Positions 6,578 through 11,557 of a DNA stretch of 11,557 nt are shown piece by piece. The notes under the pieces were generated by a model that was not told where the DNA came from, made no database searches, and saw only the letters and a program-made list of their open reading frames with translations. Origin of the DNA: Candidatus Dojkabacteria bacterium. Its GTDB lineage: Bacteria > Patescibacteriota > Dojkabacteria > J137. Location: positions 1 through 11,557 of the forward strand of contig JAGQLJ010000010.1 in NCBI GenBank assembly GCA_020429495.1, written 5' to 3'. Made by a program: the position numbers and the translations under genes. Numbering within the stretch: the first letter of the stretch is position 1; each line of letters starts with the position of its first letter.

Positions 6578-6665
6578 TCCCTCTGATACTCAAGAATTGC
6601 CACAAGTTGTGTTAAACGAGCCAGAAATAGATTTTCAAATATTAGTAGATAGTGCAGAAGCTTAA
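6561..6665 (+). pseudogene. out-of-frame 3' part of the ychF-coupled gene
   Basis: From 6561 a frame without a start codon runs for 34 codons to TAA at 6663-6665 (IYYLNNPSDTQELPQ onward, ending DSAEA). It is offset by one base from the upstream gene. Deleting one T from the TTTT at 6557-6560 fuses both parts into 149 residues. Two points support a real single gene: the tail has ordinary coding composition and not random translation, and its stop then interlocks exactly with the mfd stop in a shared TTAA, as in another convergent pair in this window. The frameshift may be a mutation, a sequencing error or, less likely, a recoding site. Confidence 0.65.
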
Positions 6666-9241
6666 AGCAAAGGCTTAACAACCTCCTCACTGCTTTTAAC
6701 TTGCTCGATAGAATCAGCAAGCATTTCAATATAAAGAGCATAACCAATTGTATTTATATGTCCATGTTGTTGTTCACCTAGAATATTTCCTGCTCCTCTT
6801 ATTTCTAAATCTTTTGAAGCAATTCTAAAACCAGCACCTAAATCTTGATTATCAACTAAAGATTGAAGCCGTTGCATATATAGTTTTTGATTAGCTTTTT
6901 TTGCTGCATTTGATTTAAGTAAACTCTTTAGAGCTTCTTGATCATCAGCATTTATTTGATCAATAATTTCTTTAGAAGGCTTTGGGGCCATTAAAAAGCA
7001 ATATCCTTGTACTTTTGATCTTCCAACTCTACCTCTCATTTGATAAAGCTGAGAAAGTCCAAACTTATGTGCATCATGAATAATAATTGTATTTACGTTT
7101 GGTAAATCTAAACCATTCTCAATGATTGTTGTTGAAAGCAAGATATCATATTTTTTATAATAAAAATCGGTAAAGATTCTATCCAATTCGGTAGGTGACA
7201 TTTGCCCATGTGCAACGGCAATAGAAACATTTGGTACAAGATCTTTAATTTTACTTTCAATTCCTTTAATACTCTCTACTCTATTATGCACAAAGTAAAC
7301 TTGCCCTCCACGAGAAACTTCATTTTGTATTGCGTTTGCAGATTTTTTCCAATCTTCAAAAATTATTTCTGTATTTACACCAAGTCTACCTTTAGGTGGT
7401 GTAGAAATAATTGAAATATCTTGAATTGAACTTAGAGCTAAACTTAAACTTCTTGGAATTGGTGTTGCACTAACACTTAGCACGTGAGCACCATAATTAA
7501 TTTGCTTAATCTTTTCTTTTTGCCTTACACCGAATTTTTGCTCTTCATCAACAACTAATAATTCTAAATTTTTTAGTGCTACGTCTGAGCTTAGTAGTCT
7601 ATGTGTTCCAATTAGAATATCAATTTCACCAACATTGGCCTTATCAATAATCTCTCTATTTTCTTTTACAGAATTAAATCTAGAAACTAAGCCAATTTTA
7701 TACTTGGTATCTTTAAATCTTTCAGTAAATACAGAATAGTGTTGAGAAGCCAAAACTGTGGTTGGCGCCAAAAGTGCAACTTGGCCTTTATTTTCTAAAA
7801 TTTTAAAGCTTGCTCTCATAATAACTTCTGTTTTTCCAAAGCCTACATCACCAACCAGTAATCTATTCATTGGCTTATCTTTTTCCAAATCCGCAATTAC
7901 TTCGTTTATTGATCTAATTTGATCTGGTGTTTCTTCAAAATCAAACTTACTAACAAAAGCTTTATATGCGTCCGAGTCTTTTTTATTTATAGCCTTAGAC
8001 TTACTAGCTTCACGCTTTGCATAGTGCTTAATTAGTTGCTGAGCAGTTAAAAAAGTGGTCTTTTTCACCTTATCTTTAACTTCTTTCCAATTCTTTTTAC
8101 CAAGTCTTGTTAATTTTGGGGTAGAACCTTCGTTACTTAAATATTTTGTTATTTTAGAAATTTGATCTATAGGAACATAAAGCTCATCATCATCTGCAAA
8201 TTTTAGTAGTAAATAATCATTCGGAACTTCTTCTACAACTTGTTGTTCTAAACCTGCATATATTGCAATTCCATAATCTTCGTGAACAACATAATCGCCA
8301 ATAGAAACATCACCTTCAAACTGACGCAAAATATTTTGAAGCATTTTTGATTTAATTCCAGCTTCTCTACTTCTTAAATCAATTGCTCCATAAAGCTCTC
8401 TATCTGTAAACAATGCAATTTTATTTGAGTTTGATATAAAACCAGCTGGTAAGTTTTCAATTTTTTCTTTATCTAGCTTTATATTAACTGAATCAAACTT
8501 TAAATTTACATCCTGTATATCTTTATCACCTCTTTTTGAGTTAATTAAAACTTTAAAACCTTTACTTTTAAGTACAGCAATTTCATTCTTGGCAACAGAT
8601 TTATTTGAGAAAAATAATGGAGGAAAGCTAAAGTCTGTTTCAATTATTTCAAGCTTTTCTTCTTTAAAGTACAAATTTATATCTTCAGTTATAAATCTAT
8701 CTGTAAAAGCAATTTTGTCTAACTCATGATTTGATAAATCTATATGTAGTGTTTCAAGCTCACCTTTATCAGAAGGTAAATAATCTGTGGTAATAATAAA
8801 ATCAACTTCTTTTATTGATCTTTGAGTTAGTGGGTCAATAAGCGTAATTTTTTCACAATCTTCATCAAAAAATTCTGCTCTTATTGGAAAGTCATATCCA
8901 GGTAACCAAACAGTTACAATATCTCCTTTTATACTAAATTCAAGCTCACTTGTTGCAACATCTACATGCACAAAATCTAAATTCTCACCTACTTTAAAAT
9001 CATCAATCACATTTTGGGTATTTGTATTGCTTTTTAGATTAGTAAAGCTAGAAATTAGATCAGAGAACTTTAAATCTTTTTTATTAATTAATTTAGAGTG
9101 ACGAATTGTTTCAACTACGTCAATTGACAAACTAGATGAATAAAACGTGCTTTTTGCCCCAAGAAAGATGGGTTGCAAATGTCTTAACGTTTTAATAATT
9201 TTCACAAAAGAATTATAGCAAGAAAGTATATATCTAGACAT
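6662..9241 (-). CDS. mfd: transcription-repair coupling factor Mfd, short form lacking the C-terminal D7 domain
   Basis: A double-stranded-DNA translocase that removes stalled RNA polymerase and recruits UvrA. Only 859 residues, against about 1150 usually. Recognisable parts: a UvrB-homology D2 region at about 70-155, where Lys105, Arg121 and Phe125 match the UvrA-binding E. coli Arg165, Arg181 and Phe185; a reduced D1b/D3 region; a CarD-like RNA-polymerase-interaction domain (about 308-375); and RecG-like motor domains with Walker A GDVGFGKT (464-471), DEEQ (565-568, DEEH in E. coli), SATPIP (591-596), and QMRGRVGR (734-741). The protein ends right after the conserved LEIRGAGNILGEQQHG and LYIEML segments, so the D7 domain (about 150 residues in E. 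coli) is absent. About 60 N-terminal residues are also missing. It begins at ATG 9241-9239 with no Shine-Dalgarno sequence. Its TAA interlocks with the stop of the opposing gene. Confidence 0.95.
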   Translation of the reverse strand: MSRYILSCYNSFVKIIKTLRHLQPIFLGAKSTFYSSSLSIDVVETIRHSKLINKKDLKFSDLISSFTNLKSNTNTQNVIDDFKVGENLDFVHVDVATSELEFSIKGDIVTVWLPGYDFPIRAEFFDEDCEKITLIDPLTQRSIKEVDFIITTDYLPSDKGELETLHIDLSNHELDKIAFTDRFITEDINLYFKEEKLEIIETDFSFPPLFFSNKSVAKNEIAVLKSKGFKVLINSKRGDKDIQDVNLKFDSVNIKLDKEKIENLPAGFISNSNKIALFTDRELYGAIDLRSREAGIKSKMLQNILRQFEGDVSIGDYVVHEDYGIAIYAGLEQQVVEEVPNDYLLLKFADDDELYVPIDQISKITKYLSNEGSTPKLTRLGKKNWKEVKDKVKKTTFLTAQQLIKHYAKREASKSKAINKKDSDAYKAFVSKFDFEETPDQIRSINEVIADLEKDKPMNRLLVGDVGFGKTEVIMRASFKILENKGQVALLAPTTVLASQHYSVFTERFKDTKYKIGLVSRFNSVKENREIIDKANVGEIDILIGTHRLLSSDVALKNLELLVVDEEQKFGVRQKEKIKQINYGAHVLSVSATPIPRSLSLALSSIQDISIISTPPKGRLGVNTEIIFEDWKKSANAIQNEVSRGGQVYFVHNRVESIKGIESKIKDLVPNVSIAVAHGQMSPTELDRIFTDFYYKKYDILLSTTIIENGLDLPNVNTIIIHDAHKFGLSQLYQMRGRVGRSKVQGYCFLMAPKPSKEIIDQINADDQEALKSLLKSNAAKKANQKLYMQRLQSLVDNQDLGAGFRIASKDLEIRGAGNILGEQQHGHINTIGYALYIEMLADSIEQVKSSEEVVKPLL

Positions 9242-9262
9242 ACAGAGGGATTATGATAGAAT
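9235..9262 (+). promoter_or_regulatory. candidate promoter of the 225-residue protein gene
   Basis: TAGACA (9235-9240) and an extended -10 TGATAGAAT (9254-9262) are 16 bases apart. The -35 overlaps the first codons of the divergent mfd gene. Transcription would start near 9269, leaving about 14 leader bases before the ATG at 9283. No equally good promoter is visible for mfd in the 41-bp gap. Confidence 0.45.
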
Positions 9263-9282
9263 CCAGCAATTAATAAATATCT

Positions 9283-9960
9283 ATGAACAATTTAGACGAT
9301 TTTAATAATAACAATGATCTTCAAGCACTAACACTTGATCATTTCCAAAACATATTAATGGGGAGAAAAGTTAATGATTATTTATCACCTGATTCTTCAG
9401 AAGTTCAATTGGATATAGAGAATGTTATAGGGACTTTTCCAATTACTGATTGTTGCAATATGCTGATAGAAATTTCAAAAATGATGGGAATTGCTGATGG
9501 TGTAATAAATGTTGATACTGAACAAAATATTAAAGCAAAATTTTCAGCAGATTTAAGAGCCTTCTTTAATACTCTTCCTAATGCGGAAGCTAGATCAAAT
9601 ATGACATCAGGTGTCAGAATAGCACTAAGAATAATTAGAGATTTATCAATCAAATCATTTACAGGTATAGCAAGAAGACCAGATTTAATGCCAATAGGGA
9701 AAGAGGATTTAATAAAAAAAGTTAATGGAATACTACAAGAATTTCTACAAATTGAACCAATTAAAACAGTTGCTGCATGTCAAGCAATATGTGAGTATAC
9801 TGGTGAAGCAAGTCCTAAATTATCTGCAGAAATAGCATTAGAATTTCTTTCCTCAGCTAAGCAAGATTTATTATTTAGTAAAAGAATCGAAAAGCTATTA
9901 AATGATCAAGCATTCAGTTCATTTTGGAAAAGTTTACATGGCTATAAAATATTTCTTTAA
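9283..9960 (+). CDS. 225-residue cytoplasmic protein of unknown function
   Basis: An intact frame from ATG (9283) to TAA (9960), divergent from mfd. The N-terminus is low in complexity (Asp/Asn-rich, DDFNNNND at 5-12). The rest looks mainly alpha-helical and soluble, with no signal peptide or membrane segment. Three cysteines cluster loosely (a Cys pair at 57-58, plus Cys165 and Cys169 in AACQAICEY), but there is no regular metal-binding pattern. I recognise no family and give no function. Codon use and base composition match the neighbours, so recent transfer is not indicated. There is no Shine-Dalgarno sequence. Its stop is followed by two mutually exclusive small inverted repeats and then the dioxygenase-like gene 57 bases later. 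Confidence 0.78.
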   Translation: MNNLDDFNNNNDLQALTLDHFQNILMGRKVNDYLSPDSSEVQLDIENVIGTFPITDCCNMLIEISKMMGIADGVINVDTEQNIKAKFSADLRAFFNTLPNAEARSNMTSGVRIALRIIRDLSIKSFTGIARRPDLMPIGKEDLIKKVNGILQEFLQIEPIKTVAACQAICEYTGEASPKLSAEIALEFLSSAKQDLLFSKRIEKLLNDQAFSSFWKSLHGYKIFL

Positions 9961-9991
9961 GTTGTAACATACAACTACACAAGTAGTAGTT
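9960..9991. other. two overlapping small inverted repeats after the 225-residue gene
   Basis: AGTTGT/ACAACT (9960-9965 and 9971-9976, loop of five) begins at the last base of the stop codon. AACTAC/GTAGTT (9973-9978 and 9986-9991) uses part of the same sequence, so only one can form at a time. There is no T-tract, so a terminator role is doubtful. They may be remnants of the AT-rich intergenic repeats seen elsewhere. Confidence 0.25.
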
Positions 9992-10006
9992 TATCTAATT
10001 ATAGTT

Positions 10007-10012
10007 TAGAAT
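10007..10012 (+). promoter_or_regulatory. -10 element implying a leaderless mRNA for the dioxygenase-like gene
   Basis: TAGAAT ends five bases before the ATG at 10018, which would place the transcription start at or next to the start codon. The gene on the opposite strand at 11072 has the same hexamer at the same distance from its ATG. No convincing -35 is visible for either. Confidence 0.35.
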
Positions 10013-10017
10013 GATTT

Positions 10018-10629
10018 ATGAAAATTCATGTTTCAAAATCATTACTTATAAATATACTTATTGCAATTCTTATTATTCCTGTACTGATATTTGGTGGATT
10101 TTTGATATCTAAAGATAGAGATAGAAATAGCACACCAAAAATTGCTTCATCAGAATGCTTACCAACATTTAGAGATGGCGGTGGCCCTTACTATTTACCA
10201 AACTCGCCTTTTCAAACAAAAATAGTTCCAGATGGAAATAATGGTGAAAAGTTAATTGTTGGAGGATATATTCTTGATACAAGTTGTTCAGATCCACTGG
10301 CAAACTCTGTTCTAGATATTTGGCAAGCAAGCGAAGAAGGTGAATATGAAGATGAGTACTATAGGGGACGAATAAAAACTGATAAAAATGGCTACTTTAA
10401 GTTTGAAACAGTAGTTCCATTAGGTTATGGTGAGGGAACAGCGTATAGACCTCCTCACATTCATTTTAAGGTTTGGTTAGATGGTAAAGAGCTTGTCACT
10501 TCTCAAATGTTTTTTGATGATGTAAAAGGCAGAGAAGGATTTAATGATGAATTTATTATGCAGATAGAGGAAAAAAACGGGGTTATATATGCTTCACATA
10601 ATATTATTGTACCTGACTTTGAGATCTAG
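10018..10629 (+). CDS. membrane-anchored intradiol ring-cleavage dioxygenase-like protein
   Basis: Related to protocatechuate/catechol intradiol dioxygenases, non-haem Fe(III) enzymes that open aromatic diols between the two hydroxyls. Signature segments: LIVGGYILDTSC (79-90), VLDIWQASEEGEY (98-110), RGRIKTDKNGYFKF (116-129) and RPPHIHFKVW (144-153). By family pattern the iron ligands would be Tyr110, Tyr137 (or Tyr143), His147 and His149, all present. Residues 9-30 form one strong hydrophobic helix after a short positive N-terminus, so the catalytic domain should lie outside the cell. Cys47 and Cys90 could form a disulphide there. The helical N-terminal domain of catechol 1,2-dioxygenases is absent; the fold core is the single-domain type known from secreted bacterial and fungal members. 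The substrate is unknown. The TAG stop overlaps that of the opposing gene by 4 bp. Confidence 0.85.
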   Translation: MKIHVSKSLLINILIAILIIPVLIFGGFLISKDRDRNSTPKIASSECLPTFRDGGGPYYLPNSPFQTKIVPDGNNGEKLIVGGYILDTSCSDPLANSVLDIWQASEEGEYEDEYYRGRIKTDKNGYFKFETVVPLGYGEGTAYRPPHIHFKVWLDGKELVTSQMFFDDVKGREGFNDEFIMQIEEKNGVIYASHNIIVPDFEI

Positions 10630-11072
10630 ATATCTAATATTTCCTTAGCTTTTTGGATTAACTTTGCAAGCAAAGTAATATTTCTAAGTTCAACTATCTT
10701 AATATCAGCGGCTATACCTGTCTCTAATATTTTTCTTGCGGAGTACATTACCATTGTTTGTTTACAAATTGCGTATTCTAGAGGTGAATTTGTTGTTAAA
10801 TCAATACAAAAAGTAATCTTCTGTGGCCTAAGATCATCATCTTTTGAAAATTCAGTTTGCATATCTGAATATTGAACTAATCTTCCATAAACTGGATGGT
10901 CTTTTTCTAACTCCTCATGTGTTAAAGCAAATGTAGAATGAATTTCTGCTCCACTAAGAGCATTAGTGAAATCTAAAGTCATACATAGTTTTATATAGAC
11001 TGGTTTATTAAAGTCTAGTTTTGACTCTATTTTCTTTGGAAATTCCAAATCTGACATATTTAATTTTCTCAT
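10626..11072 (-). CDS. 148-residue protein of unknown function
   Basis: An intact frame from ATG (11072) to TAG (10626), with Met6 as an alternative start. The sequence suggests an N-terminal beta-rich part (VYIKLCMTLDF, then KITFCIDL near the middle) and a C-terminal alpha/beta part ending in a charged helix (LLAKLIQKAKEILDI). There is no signal peptide, membrane helix or motif I recognise. Gene quality is supported by ordinary composition and by the exact 4-bp stop overlap (CTAG) with the dioxygenase-like gene. A TAGAAT lies five bases before the ATG, hinting at a leaderless transcript. It could be a soluble accessory protein; no function is offered. Confidence 0.75.
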   Translation of the reverse strand: MRKLNMSDLEFPKKIESKLDFNKPVYIKLCMTLDFTNALSGAEIHSTFALTHEELEKDHPVYGRLVQYSDMQTEFSKDDDLRPQKITFCIDLTTNSPLEYAICKQTMVMYSARKILETGIAADIKIVELRNITLLAKLIQKAKEILDI

Positions 11073-11077
11073 ATTAA

Positions 11078-11083
11078 ATTCTA
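11078..11083 (-). promoter_or_regulatory. -10 element implying a leaderless mRNA for the 148-residue gene
   Basis: On the minus strand TAGAAT (11083-11078) is followed by five bases and then the ATG at 11072. Hexamer and spacing are identical to those of the dioxygenase-like gene at 10018. The -35 is not evident. Confidence 0.35.
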
Positions 11084-11179
11084 ATTTTGAATATCTATCA
11101 CAATATAATCTTTCTAATGCATGTATTTTAAACTAAAGATTTAAATTATGGAAGAGCCCAGTAAAAATGAATATCGATG

Positions 11180-11210
11180 AAAAAAGAGCAACAATTATGT
11201 TGCCCTTTTT
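11180..11210 (-). terminator. intrinsic terminator of the partial minus-strand gene (weakly bidirectional)
   Basis: On the minus strand GGGCAACA (11205-11198) pairs with TGTTGCTC (11193-11186) as an 8-bp stem with one G:U pair and a TAAT loop, followed by six T (11185-11180). It begins 22 bases after the TAA at 11229-11227. Read on the plus strand the stem has an A/C mismatch but is followed by five T (11206-11210), so it may work more weakly the other way. It is the only convincing intrinsic terminator in the window. Confidence 0.75.
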
Positions 11211-11226
11211 ATTTAAATAGCAAATG

Positions 11227-11557
11227 TTATAAAGAAATTGGATCGATAATTGGTGATGGTTCAGCAATTCCAATACCACCTCCACTATTATTTCTATTTA
11301 CAACCTCTTCAACAAGATTTCTTACAGCATTAGGATCAGCTGCTGGATTTATTGTATTTAAAGAAATACTTGAATAATCAAAATCTGAGCCAGAATAATT
11401 ATTCAACTTATATATTCTATTATTCAAATTTATAATAGCAAAAGAATTTACAAATGGAGTTGGCACTGGATCAACCATAATTTCAGTAGTATTTGTACCT
11501 GATCCTTCTGTACTGTATGTTTCTGCATAATCATAAGAATATGTATACAAAGTTGCA
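11227..11557 (-). CDS. C-terminal part of a polar, probably surface-exposed protein (truncated by the window edge)
   Basis: The frame ends with TAA at 11229-11227 and stays open to the right edge (codons for ATLY precede the TTG at 11550). The true start lies outside the window, and the TTG is not a credible start. The visible 109 or so residues are rich in Ser, Thr, Asn, Tyr and Asp (YTYSYDYAETY, STEGSGTNTTE), contain Pro-rich joints (VDPVPTP, EPSPIIDP), a short Gly run (GGGIG) and almost no Lys. This is typical of extracellular or cell-wall-associated proteins, but no named domain is recognisable. A good intrinsic terminator follows. The polypeptide ends in a Pro/Ile-rich tail without a sorting motif or a C-terminal membrane helix. 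Confidence 0.65.
   Translation of the reverse strand, partial: ATLYTYSYDYAETYSTEGSGTNTTEIMVDPVPTPFVNSFAIINLNNRIYKLNNYSGSDFDYSSISLNTINPAADPNAVRNLVEEVVNRNNSGGGIGIAEPSPIIDPISL

Noticed and set aside
6559..6747. 62-codon minus-strand frame spanning the mfd 3' end
   Set aside because: It overlaps mfd in another frame and the convergent gene. Its hydrophobic Leu-rich product is explained by the reverse reading of coding sequence.
7202..7414. 70-codon plus-strand frame inside mfd
   Set aside because: It is antisense to the motor domain of mfd and shows no independent signals.
9405..9653. 82-codon minus-strand frame inside the 225-residue gene
   Set aside because: The plus frame is longer, has a promoter candidate and fits the gene layout. 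The minus frame is a shadow rich in Ile and Ser.
11177..11377. 66-codon plus-strand frame starting in the terminator stem
   Set aside because: Its start lies within the A-tract and stem of the terminator and the rest is antisense to the partial surface protein.

Overview
The window is AT-rich, densely packed bacterial DNA. Genes sit head to tail or run into each other, Shine-Dalgarno sequences are nearly absent, and several universal proteins are trimmed. Together with the gene content (a UvrD-type helicase fused to a RecB-like nuclease, a shortened Mfd, and many short proteins of unknown function) this suggests a Candidate Phyla Radiation (Patescibacteria) genome. That assignment is inferred from style and content; no rRNA or ribosomal protein gene is present to confirm it. 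All reading frames fit the standard bacterial code.

Layout. 1-272 is a non-coding leader with a GC-rich block of three hairpins, a candidate promoter and a long AT-rich inverted repeat. 273-3305 (+) encodes a 1010-residue SF1 helicase with a C-terminal PD-(D/E)XK nuclease. It converges on a minus-strand cluster that reads from 4753 down to 3292: family I inorganic pyrophosphatase (ppa), a 94-residue two-helix membrane protein, and a 178-residue two-helix membrane protein whose gene is broken by a one-base frameshift. A divergent intergenic region (4754-4860) separates ppa from a 53-residue single-pass membrane protein gene (4861-5022, +). Next come ychF (5140-6222, +) and an overlapping small gene (6215-6665, +) that also carries a one-base frameshift near its end. 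This converges on mfd (9241-6662, -), which is only 859 residues long. Divergent from mfd is a 225-residue protein of unknown function (9283-9960, +), followed by a membrane-anchored intradiol dioxygenase-like protein (10018-10629, +). The latter converges on a 148-residue unknown (11072-10626, -). The window ends inside the C-terminus of a polar, probably surface-exposed protein (minus strand), followed by an intrinsic terminator.

Functionally, two genes belong to DNA repair (helicase-nuclease and Mfd), one to pyrophosphate removal (ppa) and one to ribosome-associated ATPase function (ychF). The rest are small uncharacterised proteins, several of them in the membrane. The strongest observations are two frameshifted small genes that the six-frame view hides, three convergent gene pairs whose stop codons overlap (twice inside a shared 4-bp palindrome), an Mfd that has lost its autoinhibitory C-terminal domain but keeps its UvrA-binding residues, and a membrane-anchored dioxygenase in an apparently minimal genome. 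I found no clear new multi-gene defence or mobile system here.
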